64,000 bases of DNA from Paraburkholderia phytofirmans PsJN. Its GTDB lineage: Bacteria > Pseudomonadota > Gammaproteobacteria > Burkholderiales > Burkholderiaceae. A program made the position numbers and the translations under genes. The notes under the pieces are model-generated. The model was not told the origin of the DNA, made no database searches, and was given only the letters and a program-made list of their open reading frames with translations. Every line of letters begins with the position of its first letter. Within the stretch, counting starts at the first letter, position 1. Shown one piece after another: positions 56,604 to 64,000 of the stretch. The stretch covers positions 496,001-560,000 of the forward strand of contig NC_010681.1 in assembly GCF_000020125.1 (NCBI RefSeq), written 5' to 3'.

Positions 56604-57572
56604 TTACGGCGTGACGCGCAATGCGTTCGCCGATCGATCGGCGCTTGCTGCGGGTCGTAGTTCGCACGCCCGGTCGAAAAGCTGCTTGAAGCGTCCCACC
56701 TCCTCGAATACCCAGTCGCGAAACGCTTTCACACGGGCGGTTTCGAGCATCTGCGGCGTGCAGATGAAGTAGTACTGCCATGGGCTCGGCCCATCCACAT
56801 CGAAAAGCCGCACGAGGCGGCCTGCCGCGATTTCGGGCATGGCCAGCGAGCGGCGCGTGAGCGCGACACCCTGACCGTCGATGGCGGCCTGCAGAAGATT
56901 CGACGAATCCTGGTACAGCACGCCGCGCTTCGGCTCAGGCCACTCGGTGAGGCCGGCGGCGTCGAACCAGGGGCGCCAGAGTTCGTCGTCGGAACGCAGC
57001 AGGGTGACTTTGGCCAGATCGGCCGGGGTTTGGGGCAGCTTGCCGCCGTTGAAATTCGGCGCGCAGGCGGGAAAGAAAATCTCCTCCAGCAACAACTCCG
57101 AATGCAGACCCGGATATTTGCCGAAGCCGAAACGGATCGCCACGTCGACGTCGTCCCGCGCGAAGTCCGTGAGCGCGTTGGTAGACAGCAGCTCGAGGTC
57201 CCACTGCGGATGCGCCTCGATAAAACTGCCGACGCGCGGCGTCACCCAGCGCGCCGCAAATGACGACAGCATCGACACCACGAGGCGCCGCTCGCGATCG
57301 CCGGCGCGGATTTCGCGGGTGGCGTCGGCGAGCGCCATGAGGGCAGAGCGCACGTGCGTGGCGTAGCGCCGGCCGGTCTCGGTGAGCCGCACGCGTTTGC
57401 CGTCGCGCGCGAACAGCGAGACGCCGAGGTCGGCTTCGAGCGCGCGGATCTGGTGGCTGACGGCGCCGTGGGTGACGAAGAGCTCGTCGGCTGCGCGCGA
57501 AAAGCTTTCGTGGCGGGCGGCGGCCTCGAATGCCTTGATCGCGTTCAGGGCGGGCAATTGCCGAAGGTCCAT
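56604..57572 (-). CDS. LysR-family regulator, GcvA-like
   Basis: 322-residue regulator. N-terminal wHTH LPALNAIKAFEAAARHESFS, AADELFVTHGAVSHQIRALE is the classic GcvA subgroup; then the effector domain (FARDDVDVAIRFGFGKYPGL, LLRSDDELWRPWFDAAGLTE). Divergent from the DUF2917 gene and may control it and itself. Start ATG 57572 begins at MDLRQLPALN. Inducer unknown. It interrupts the conserved ybeD-lipB order. Confidence 0.91.
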   Translation of the reverse strand: MDLRQLPALNAIKAFEAAARHESFSRAADELFVTHGAVSHQIRALEADLGVSLFARDGKRVRLTETGRRYATHVRSALMALADATREIRAGDRERRLVVSMLSSFAARWVTPRVGSFIEAHPQWDLELLSTNALTDFARDDVDVAIRFGFGKYPGLHSELLLEEIFFPACAPNFNGGKLPQTPADLAKVTLLRSDDELWRPWFDAAGLTEWPEPKRGVLYQDSSNLLQAAIDGQGVALTRRSLAMPEIAAGRLVRLFDVDGPSPWQYYFICTPQMLETARVKAFRDWVFEEVGRFKQLFDRACELRPAASADRSANALRVTP

Positions 57573-57670
57573 GGCAATATTTCTCACATAGAGGTGAAAA
57601 TAGATCGTTTTGCGTCAACCCTTGCTACGCCTAGGATTGTAGTCATGAAACGAACTTTGGCGAGGGCATC

Positions 57671-57997
57671 ATGCGAGAAATTTCCTCTAGCATCGCGTTT
57701 GAAATCCGCACTGGCGAAACAGTTCCCCTGAAGGTGGCGCGCAGCACAAAGCTGGTCGTTCGCGGCGGTGCGGTGTGGGTCACGCGCAGCGACGATACCG
57801 AAGATTACTGGCTGCAACCTGGCCATACGCTGCGGTTGCGGCGCGGTGAACGGCTGTGGCTGAGCGCTGAGGGCACCGGGCAAGCGAGAGTGGCGTTTTC
57901 AGTGCCCACACGTTGCGACGAGCGCGCGCTCAACTGGTTTGCGCGCATCGGCGAACGGTTGACGGCGCGTATGCGGGGCGGCTGGCGCACGGTTTGA
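57671..57997 (+). CDS. DUF2917 family protein
   Basis: 108-residue protein. VPLKVARSTKLVVRGGAVWV, TRSDDTEDYWLQPGHTLRLR and GERLWLSAEG form a small cupin-like beta fold; the tail (WFARIGERLTARMRGGWRTV) is amphipathic. Family of unknown function, often beside a LysR regulator as here. Divergent promoter with the LysR gene. Confidence 0.82.
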   Translation: MREISSSIAFEIRTGETVPLKVARSTKLVVRGGAVWVTRSDDTEDYWLQPGHTLRLRRGERLWLSAEGTGQARVAFSVPTRCDERALNWFARIGERLTARMRGGWRTV

Positions 57998-58195
57998 TGG
58001 TGCTGCCGCGGGCGCGCTGGTTTGGCCGGATGGCGCGCCGCGGCGGAACTCGGCGGCGCAGCCGGGCGACTGCATCTGACATTACCGGCGTGGCCGCGCC
58101 ACGTTGAGGCCACGCAGCAAGGCGGCCGCGACTTGACGCTGCCAACCCTGCCACCTTCGGCGGGGATTCCCAGATTTCGGTAAACTGCGGGGATC

Positions 58196-58921
58196 ATGTG
58201 CGCCACCCCGGTTTCCCCGACTCCCTTGCCCTCCACGACGCCGCTCACGTTGCGCTGGCGTGGCAGCGAACCCTACGAAGCCAGCTTCGAAGCCATGCGC
58301 ACGTTCACCGACGAACGCACGGCCGACACCCCCGACGAAATCTGGCTGGTCGAACACCCACCCGTCTTCACGCTAGGCCAGGCGGGCAATCCCGCCCATC
58401 TGCTGGCCGCCGACAGCGGTATTCCTCTGGTCAAAGTCGACCGGGGCGGGCAGATCACGTATCACGGGCCCGGCCAGGTGGTGGCGTACCTGCTGCTCGA
58501 TTTGCGCCGCCGCAAGTTGATGGTGCGCGAACTGGTCACGCGGATCGAGCAAGCCGTGATCGACACCCTTGCGGCGTATAATCTCGCCGGAGAACGAAAG
58601 GCTGGCGCCCCCGGTATCTACGTGGCGCCGGGGCCGGACGTCGGGCTGCACGCCGGCGCCAAGATTGCGGCGCTGGGTCTGAAGATCCGCAACGGCTGCA
58701 GTTATCACGGCGTGAGCCTGAACGTGAACATGGATTTGCGGCCGTTTCTGGCCATCAATCCATGTGGCTACGCGGGGCTCGAAACAGTCGATATGGCAAC
58801 GCTTGGCGTGGCCGCCGGCTGGGACGACGTGGCCCGCACCTTTGCAGAACGCCTCACCGCAAACCTCGACGGCAGTCCCGCGGCCGTCGCCCAACCACAG
58901 GCCGGTGTGCTCACCGCCTGA
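58196..58921 (+). CDS. lipB: Octanoyl-[acyl-carrier-protein] transferase
   Basis: 241-residue LipB moves octanoyl from ACP to lipoyl domains. [40 protein letters not shown] and [20 protein letters not shown] are family motifs; catalytic pair is Lys156 and Cys190 ([11 protein letters not shown]). Followed 14 bases later by lipA. N-terminal 20 residues are poorly conserved and the start could be downstream. Confidence 0.95.
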   Translation: MCATPVSPTPLPSTTPLTLRWRGSEPYEASFEAMRTFTDERTADTPDEIWLVEHPPVFTLGQAGNPAHLLAADSGIPLVKVDRGGQITYHGPGQVVAYLLLDLRRRKLMVRELVTRIEQAVIDTLAAYNLAGERKAGAPGIYVAPGPDVGLHAGAKIAALGLKIRNGCSYHGVSLNVNMDLRPFLAINPCGYAGLETVDMATLGVAAGWDDVARTFAERLTANLDGSPAAVAQPQAGVLTA

Positions 58922-58934
58922 CTGGATCGAACGA

Positions 58935-59942
58935 ATGACTGACGTTACCGCGAACCTCGCAGCTTCCCCCGCTCCTGACGCCGTGCCGGCTTCCGCCGCC
59001 GCTTACGACGCCACCGCAAAGCAGAAGGCGCAAGCCAAGACCGCCCGTATTCCGATCAAGATCGTCCCGATCGAAAAGCTCAAGAAACCCGACTGGATCC
59101 GCGTCAAAGCGGCGACCGGCAATTCGCGTTTCTACGAAATCAAGCAGATTCTGCGCGAGCACAACTTGCATACGGTGTGTGAAGAAGCGAGTTGCCCGAA
59201 CATCGGCGAATGCTTCGGCAAGGGCACGGCGACCTTCATGATCATGGGCGACAAGTGCACACGCCGCTGCCCGTTCTGCGACGTCGGCCACGGCCGCCCG
59301 GATCCGCTCGATGTGGACGAACCGGGTAACCTCGCGCGCACCATCGCCGCGTTGAAGCTCAAGTACGTGGTGATCACCAGCGTTGATCGTGACGATTTGC
59401 GTGACGGCGGCGCGGCTCACTTCGTGGAATGTATCCGTCAGACGCGCGAGCTTTCGCCCGAAACCCGCATCGAAATTCTGACGCCGGACTTTCGCGGCCG
59501 TCTGGATCGCGCGATCGGCATTCTGAATGCCGCACCGCCCGATGTGATGAATCACAACCTCGAAACGGTGCCGCGTCTGTACAAGGAAGCGCGCCCGGGT
59601 TCGGACTACGCGCATTCGCTGAAGCTGCTGAAAGACTTCAAGGCGCTGCACCCTGATGTGGCCACCAAGTCCGGTCTGATGGTCGGCCTCGGCGAAACCG
59701 AAGAAGAGATTCTGCAGGTGATGCGCGACCTGCGTGAACACAACGTGGATATGCTGACGATCGGTCAGTATCTGCAACCGTCGGAACACCATCTGCCGGT
59801 GCGGTCTTACGTGCACCCGGACACGTTCAAGATGTACGAGGAAGAAGCGTACAAGATGGGTTTCACGCACGCAGCCGTGGGCGCGATGGTTCGCTCGAGT
59901 TACCACGCCGATTTGCAGGCGCATGGAGCTGGCGTGGTCTGA
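58935..59942 (+). CDS. lipA: Lipoyl synthase
   Basis: 335-residue radical-SAM enzyme inserting two sulfurs into octanoyl chains. Auxiliary cluster cysteines are in [12 protein letters not shown] (Cys82, 87, 93) and the SAM cluster in CTRRCPFC (Cys108, 112, 115). [44 protein letters not shown] and [17 protein letters not shown] follow; the C-terminal RSSYHAD serine that ligates the auxiliary cluster is present. N-terminal tail of about 45 residues is Ala-rich. Own terminator downstream. Confidence 0.97.
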   Translation: MTDVTANLAASPAPDAVPASAAAYDATAKQKAQAKTARIPIKIVPIEKLKKPDWIRVKAATGNSRFYEIKQILREHNLHTVCEEASCPNIGECFGKGTATFMIMGDKCTRRCPFCDVGHGRPDPLDVDEPGNLARTIAALKLKYVVITSVDRDDLRDGGAAHFVECIRQTRELSPETRIEILTPDFRGRLDRAIGILNAAPPDVMNHNLETVPRLYKEARPGSDYAHSLKLLKDFKALHPDVATKSGLMVGLGETEEEILQVMRDLREHNVDMLTIGQYLQPSEHHLPVRSYVHPDTFKMYEEEAYKMGFTHAAVGAMVRSSYHADLQAHGAGVV

Positions 59943-59972
59943 GCGTCTTAGCTGATAGCTGTCAGTTTGAGA

Positions 59973-60002
59973 AAAAGCCTGCACGCGTTGCAGGCTTTTT
60001 TG
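59973..60002 (+). terminator. Terminator after lipA
   Basis: AAAAGCCTGC / GCAGGCTTTT stem with a seven-base loop and a long T run, 30 bases after the lipA stop. Confidence 0.88.
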
Positions 60003-60062
60003 TTTTGGGGCGCCAGATTTTGATTGCCGATGCAGCGCGTTTTCAGGCTTCTCTGCAAAGAA

Positions 60063-60197
60063 TTACCGGTAGTAACGTGCGAGCAGCATGCAGATCGAGG
60101 CGATGATGCTACCGATGACTGAAAATGGAGCGGCCAGTTCGATCAGGCGATCGCGCACATCGCGATTTTCCATGACGTAGTCGATCAGATTGGGCAT
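60063..60197 (-). CDS. Small single-helix membrane protein (44 residues)
   Basis: Short frame on the minus strand starting at ATG 60197 with GGGAGA seven bases upstream. MPNLIDYVMENRDVRDRLIE is an amphipathic N-terminus; LAAPFSVIGSIIASICMLLA is a transmembrane helix, ending ARYYR. No family recognised. It lies just after the lipA terminator in a lower-GC stretch and downstream of the 155-residue membrane protein gene, with which it could be co-transcribed. Confidence 0.5.
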   Translation of the reverse strand: MPNLIDYVMENRDVRDRLIELAAPFSVIGSIIASICMLLARYYR

Positions 60198-60253
60198 TTG
60201 AGTTCTCCCTGTTGGACGTGCTTAAAAGTATAGCTCAGAGGGTGGCTAATTAG

Positions 60254-60721
60254 TTAGTTTAACGAATAATGAGATAGGGCAAATGAGGCGGCCACTGCAG
60301 CAGTCATGATCGTGGATGTCCACATCAACTTCCGCTCACGTGCCTCGTCGCCGTGACGATAGTCAGGATGTGGCGTCGAGTCAGCTGCGCCGAACGACAC
60401 GAGGATGGATGCCACGACGAGAAAGAGAACATGCCAGAGCAACCCTGCCAACATGAAAGCCAGCCTGCTATTCGTCGATGCATCGCCCAACGCGCTTCCG
60501 ATCTCATAGCACGCGCTGGCACACATTGAGATGACGACCCAGAGAAGTTGTCCGTTCTGAACAGAACGTATCGCAATACCGTTGGACGACTGCCGATAGA
60601 ACCGCGAAAAGCTCAACAGAGGCAGCAGCGCGAAGGGCGCACACACCGGCACGCCGACGTTGAAAAGCAACCAGCTAAGGCGGCCAACGAAATCGATCAT
60701 AGGAATGCGAAGTTCTAGCAA
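60254..60721 (-). CDS. Membrane protein of unknown function
   Basis: 155 residues with about four hydrophobic helices (FVGRLSWLLFNVGVPVCAPF, LLWVVISMCASACYEIG, MLAGLLWHVLFLVVASILVS, TSTIMTAAVAASFALS) and a charged loop PHPDYRHGDEARERK. ATG 60700 (MIDF) is an alternative start. No recognised domain. GC is lower than that of the flanking lip and tau genes, suggesting acquisition. Might pair with the small protein at 60063. Confidence 0.6.
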   Translation of the reverse strand: MLELRIPMIDFVGRLSWLLFNVGVPVCAPFALLPLLSFSRFYRQSSNGIAIRSVQNGQLLWVVISMCASACYEIGSALGDASTNSRLAFMLAGLLWHVLFLVVASILVSFGAADSTPHPDYRHGDEARERKLMWTSTIMTAAVAASFALSHYSLN

Positions 60722-60975
60722 CGCATAGATGATCCCGCTGCCGTCGATAAAAGGTCAATCTGCCGAACGGCCAGCTTGCGCGCACATGCCACAATCCGCC
60801 ATCATTCGCTGGAACTGCCCGACTGCCCATCCCAACAGTCGCCGCTAACCAACCGAACGTGAAAAGCAATGCTCAACCAGCGTGATTAGCAATCGCGGAT
60901 TAATTAGAACCGGCCGCGAACAAACTGCCTATAGTCGAAAGCCTCCCGAACAACACCTGCTCAAGGGGCTTCCCG

Positions 60976-61998
60976 ATGAACCGCATCCTCCGTCCGCTTG
61001 CCGCGTTTGCTACGCTGCTCGCATTGTCCGCGCCGTTTGCTTCCGTGGCGCACGCCGACACCAAAGAAGTGGTGATCGCGTATCAGGACATGGTGGTGCC
61101 CTGGCGTTACGCGCAGGCGACAGGTGAAGTGGAGAAAGCCACCGGCTACAAGGTCACCTACCGCAAGCTGGGCAGCGGCGCCGACGTGATCCGCGCGCTG
61201 GCCTCGGGTTCGGTGCAACTCGGTGAAGCCGGCTCGAGCCCGATCGCCGCGGGTCTGTCGCAGGGCGTGGATATTTCGTTGTTCTGGATTCTCGACAATA
61301 TCAACGACGCCGAAGCGCTGGTCGCACGTGATGGCTCCAATGTAACGAGCGTTGCCGGCCTCAAAGGCAAGAAGATCGGTGTGCCGTTCGTATCGACGTC
61401 GCACTTTCATACGCTGGTTGCGTTGCAGAGCGCCGGCGTGAATCCGTCCGACGTCAAGATCGTCAATCTGCGCCCGCCTGAAGTCGCGGCGGCTTGGGAG
61501 CGCGGCGACATCGACGCGACGTATATCTGGGATCCCGTGCTCGCCAAGGTCAAGAAGAACGGCAAGGTGCTCATTACGTCGGGGCAGGTCGCGCAGCAGA
61601 CCGGCAAGGCGACCTTCGACGGCTTCGTCGTCGATCGCAAGTTCGCCAGTCAGAACGCCGAGTTCGTCGCGCGCTTCGTGAAGGTGCTCGCCGCGACCGA
61701 CGCAAGTTACCGCGAGCACACATCCGCATGGACGGCAGCGTCGCCGCAGGTCGAGGCGGTCGCCAAGGAGTCCGGCGCGAACGCGCAGCAAGTGCCGGCG
61801 AGCCTGGCGTTGTACGCGTTCCCGACGCCGGCGCAGCAGGCTTCGAATGCATGGCTCGGCGGCGGCGCGCAATCGGGCGCGGCGAAGTCGCTGGCCGCCA
61901 CTGCGGCGTTTCTGAAGACGCAAGGCACGATCCAGAGCGTGCTGGCCGACTATTCGACCGGCGTCGATCCGCAGTTCGTGCAGCGTGCGGCGCATTGA
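60976..61998 (+). CDS. tauA: Taurine/sulfonate ABC transporter binding protein
   Basis: 340-residue periplasmic binding protein. Signal peptide ends PFASVAHADTKE. VVIAYQDMVVPWRYAQATGE, LGSGADVIRALASGSVQLGE, AGSSPIAAGLSQGVDISLFW and VPFVSTSHFHTLVALQSAGV match TauA. It captures taurine for import under sulfur limitation or as a carbon source. First gene of tauABC; CysB/Cbl-type control is expected for the family but no site was identified. Confidence 0.92.
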   Translation: MNRILRPLAAFATLLALSAPFASVAHADTKEVVIAYQDMVVPWRYAQATGEVEKATGYKVTYRKLGSGADVIRALASGSVQLGEAGSSPIAAGLSQGVDISLFWILDNINDAEALVARDGSNVTSVAGLKGKKIGVPFVSTSHFHTLVALQSAGVNPSDVKIVNLRPPEVAAAWERGDIDATYIWDPVLAKVKKNGKVLITSGQVAQQTGKATFDGFVVDRKFASQNAEFVARFVKVLAATDASYREHTSAWTAASPQVEAVAKESGANAQQVPASLALYAFPTPAQQASNAWLGGGAQSGAAKSLAATAAFLKTQGTIQSVLADYSTGVDPQFVQRAAH

Positions 61999-62039
61999 TC
62001 GTCGCGCACTGTCTCCCATTGGCGTCATGAGGTCCGGCG

Positions 62040-62837
62040 ATGAGCGGTCTTGAGATCCGGCGACTGCACGTCGCCTACGAAGGCGCGCGCGGCGCGGCGC
62101 CGCATGTCGCGCTCGCCGATGTCGATCTACGTATCGAACCCGGCGAGTTCGTGGTCGCGCTGGGCGCGTCGGGCTGCGGCAAGACGACCTTGCTCAACTG
62201 CATTGCCGGCTTCATCCCGCCAACTGAAGGTGAAGTGAGATTAAACGGCGAGCCCGTGCTCGGACCAGGCGCGGACCGCGGCGTCGTGTTTCAGAAGTAC
62301 GCGTTGATGCCCTGGCTCGATGTGCTCGACAACGTCGCGCTCGGTTTGCGCTTTCAGCGTGTGCCGAAGGCGGAGCGCGAGCGTATCGCGCTCGACATGC
62401 TGAAGCTTGTCGGACTCGAGAAGCATGCGCGCTCGCGGGTCTATGCGCTGTCGGGCGGCATGCAGCAGCGCGTGGGCATTGCACGCGCGCTCGCAAGCGA
62501 TCCGCAAGTGCTGCTAATGGACGAACCGATGGGCGCGCTCGACGCCATGACGCGCGAGTCGATGCAGGAACTCGTGCTCGATGTCTGGGGCCGCACACGC
62601 AAGACAGTGTTTTTCATCACGCATAGCGTCGAGGAAGCGCTCTTTCTCGCGACCCGTCTCGTTGTCATGACGCCGGGACCGGGCCGCATCGCCGATAGCT
62701 ACGACCTGCCGTTCGCACGGCGTTTTCTACAGACACGCGATGCGCGCGCGGTGAAGTCGTCGGTGGATTTCATCGAATGGCGCGAGCGGCTGGTGCGTCG
62801 GCTGCATGAGCGCAAGCAGGACGAGGTGCTGTCATGA
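62040..62837 (+). CDS. tauB: Taurine ABC transporter ATPase
   Basis: 265-residue ABC ATPase. Walker [21 protein letters not shown] (Lys48), signature [19 protein letters not shown], Walker [18 protein letters not shown] and H-loop [38 protein letters not shown] is the Q-loop. Powers TauA/TauC taurine uptake. Its stop overlaps the tauC start (ATGA). Confidence 0.93.
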   Translation: MSGLEIRRLHVAYEGARGAAPHVALADVDLRIEPGEFVVALGASGCGKTTLLNCIAGFIPPTEGEVRLNGEPVLGPGADRGVVFQKYALMPWLDVLDNVALGLRFQRVPKAERERIALDMLKLVGLEKHARSRVYALSGGMQQRVGIARALASDPQVLLMDEPMGALDAMTRESMQELVLDVWGRTRKTVFFITHSVEEALFLATRLVVMTPGPGRIADSYDLPFARRFLQTRDARAVKSSVDFIEWRERLVRRLHERKQDEVLS

Positions 62838-63703
62838 CGGCTTCGCGCGAATCATTGGGTGACCTGCCGCTCGCGCAGACCGGCAAGCGTCCGCGGCAAA
62901 CCGGGCGGCCTGTGCACGGCTGGCGTCTGCCGGGCGAAGGTCCGACCGCGGTGCTGAGTGCGCTCTCGGTCACGACGCTCGCGGCATTGTGGTGGCTTGC
63001 CACGCATCTGCACTGGTTGCCGCCGCTATTTCTGCCGACGCCGGAAGCGGTATGGACCGCGTTTCTCGACGCGTGGCATGGCCGCATTCAAGGCGGCTTG
63101 CCGCTCTCGCAGCATCTCGCTTGGAGCGCTTTGCGCGTGTTCGGCGCGTTTGCGCTCGCCGCGCTCACGGCAGTGCCGGTCGGTATCCTGATGGGCGTGA
63201 GCCGGGTTGCGCGTGGCCTTCTCGATCCGCCGCTCGAGTTCTATCGACCGTTGCCGCCGCTCGCCTATCTGCCGCTGGTGGTGATCTGGTTCGGCATCGA
63301 CGAAACGGCGAAGATCGTCGTGATCTATCTTGCCTGTTTCGCGCCGATTGCCATGGCCGCGCGCGCCGGCGTGCGCAGCGCCACCATCGAGCAGATTCAT
63401 GCGGCGTATTCGCTGGGCGGCCGCTTCTCGCAGATCGTGCGGCATGTGGTTTTGCCCGCTGCGTTGCCGGAGATTCTCACCGGCCTGCGTATTGCAATCG
63501 GCTTTGGCTGGACCACGCTGGTCGCCGCGGAAATGGTCGCGGCCACGGCGGGCTTGGGTCAGATGGTGCTCAACGCGTCGAGCTTTCTGCGTACCGACGT
63601 GGTGGTCATGGGCATCGTGCTGATCGGGTTGATCGCGTGGCTGTTCGATCTGGGCATGCGCGTGCTGGAGCGGCGGCTCGTGCCGTGGAAAGGGCGCGTG
63701 TAA
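62834..63703 (+). CDS. tauC: Taurine ABC transporter permease
   Basis: 289-residue inner-membrane permease with about six helices. [40 protein letters not shown] and [20 protein letters not shown] are followed by the EAA loop [20 protein letters not shown] and [20 protein letters not shown]. Forms the channel with TauB. tauD (taurine dioxygenase) is not next to it in this window, since the next gene runs in the other direction. Confidence 0.92.
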   Translation: MTASRESLGDLPLAQTGKRPRQTGRPVHGWRLPGEGPTAVLSALSVTTLAALWWLATHLHWLPPLFLPTPEAVWTAFLDAWHGRIQGGLPLSQHLAWSALRVFGAFALAALTAVPVGILMGVSRVARGLLDPPLEFYRPLPPLAYLPLVVIWFGIDETAKIVVIYLACFAPIAMAARAGVRSATIEQIHAAYSLGGRFSQIVRHVVLPAALPEILTGLRIAIGFGWTTLVAAEMVAATAGLGQMVLNASSFLRTDVVVMGIVLIGLIAWLFDLGMRVLERRLVPWKGRV

Positions 63704-63730
63704 TGCGGCAGTGGCCGCACAAGTTCACGC

Positions 63731-64000
63731 TCAAGCAAACAGCTCGATCACCGGCCAGCCGCGTTCCGTGGCGATGACACGCAAACGCGCATCAGGATTG
63801 GTCGCGACCGGGTTCGTGACGCGCTCCAGCAACGGCACGTCGTTGATCGAATCGCTATAAAACCAGCTCTGCGGGAAATCCTGCAGACGATGGCCGAGCG
63901 AGGTCAGCCAGCTCTCGGTGCGCGTGATCTTGCCCTCACGGAAGGTGGGCGTGCCGACCGCCTTCCCCGTAAAACGCGCCAACGGGTCGCCGCCTTCGGT
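63731..64000 (-). CDS. HAD-family (HAD-IB) phosphatase, C-terminal part
   Basis: The last 89 residues of a larger protein that continues past the window end. TEGGDPLARFTGKAVGTPTF, LQDFPQSWFYSDSINDVPLL (motif IV, SDSxxDxPLL) and VATNPDARLRVIATERGWPV match the SerB/CicA-like HAD-IB phosphatases. N-terminal DxDxT motif lies outside. Convergent with tauC with 27 bases between. Confidence 0.88.
   Translation of the reverse strand, partial: TEGGDPLARFTGKAVGTPTFREGKITRTESWLTSLGHRLQDFPQSWFYSDSINDVPLLERVTNPVATNPDARLRVIATERGWPVIELFA

Overview
The window is about 64 kb of high-GC DNA (roughly 63-65 percent, my estimate by eye) with dense, short-spaced operons. Gene content and order point to a Burkholderiales chromosome, most likely Paraburkholderia or a close Burkholderia relative: split metH, phaM, LiuR-type MerR, DUF3567, DUF1840 and DUF2917 genes, the argS-SPOR-dsbA block, coaX with a monofunctional birA, dacC-dat-ybeD-lipB-lipA, and T6SS accessory genes. 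I saw no rRNA, tRNA, CRISPR array or insertion sequence.

Layout. 1-0.7 kb: 5' part of bioA. 1.3-11.9 kb: a type VI secretion accessory island on the + strand: a tssF without tssG, a vgrG, four tandem DUF3304-like lipoprotein genes (probable immunity proteins), a Tle1/DUF2235 phospholipase effector, a DUF4123 adaptor and a truncated PAAR start. 11.9-20.5 kb: a secreted alpha/beta hydrolase, then a minus-strand block of aceK, carbonic anhydrase, thiolase, SDR, acyl-CoA dehydrogenase and ychJ, with a LiuR-like MerR gene and a divergent MBL-fold hydrolase. 21.8-22.7 kb: a low-GC islet with a probable NlpC/P60-type T6SS amidase effector and a secreted DUF3828-like partner. 22.9-30 kb: dppA-like binding protein; then argS, SPOR protein, dsbA, SDR and a BtuF-like protein. 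30.3-36.5 kb: DUF1840, a small secreted protein, split metH, DUF3567 and a hydrolase. 36.6-45 kb: DUF3108, IclR, FAH-family hydrolase, Leu/Ile/Val-type binding protein, enoyl-CoA hydratase, phaM, and a ferritin-like protein. 45.2-53.8 kb: rfaE2, coaX-birA, a Mla-like lipid transport operon, VanZ, a thioredoxin-like ferredoxin and a hydrolase. 54.1-60 kb: dacC, D-amino acid aminotransferase, ybeD, LysR, DUF2917, lipB, lipA. 60-64 kb: two small low-GC membrane proteins, tauABC, and the C-terminal end of a HAD phosphatase.

The most unusual part is 5.7-11.9 kb. Each intergenic segment of the immunity-gene array carries a short copy of the 5' end of the downstream tle1 gene. This suggests the array grew by repeated duplication of a unit made of an immunity gene plus the start of the effector. 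The delivery module ends in a PAAR gene cut after about 22 recognisable residues, exactly where an unrelated minus-strand hydrolase begins to overlap. Together with the separate amidase/DUF3828 pair at 22 kb, the window holds two candidate antibacterial effector-immunity loci of different chemistry (phospholipase and peptidoglycan amidase). All family calls come from reading the protein sequences; no database search was run.
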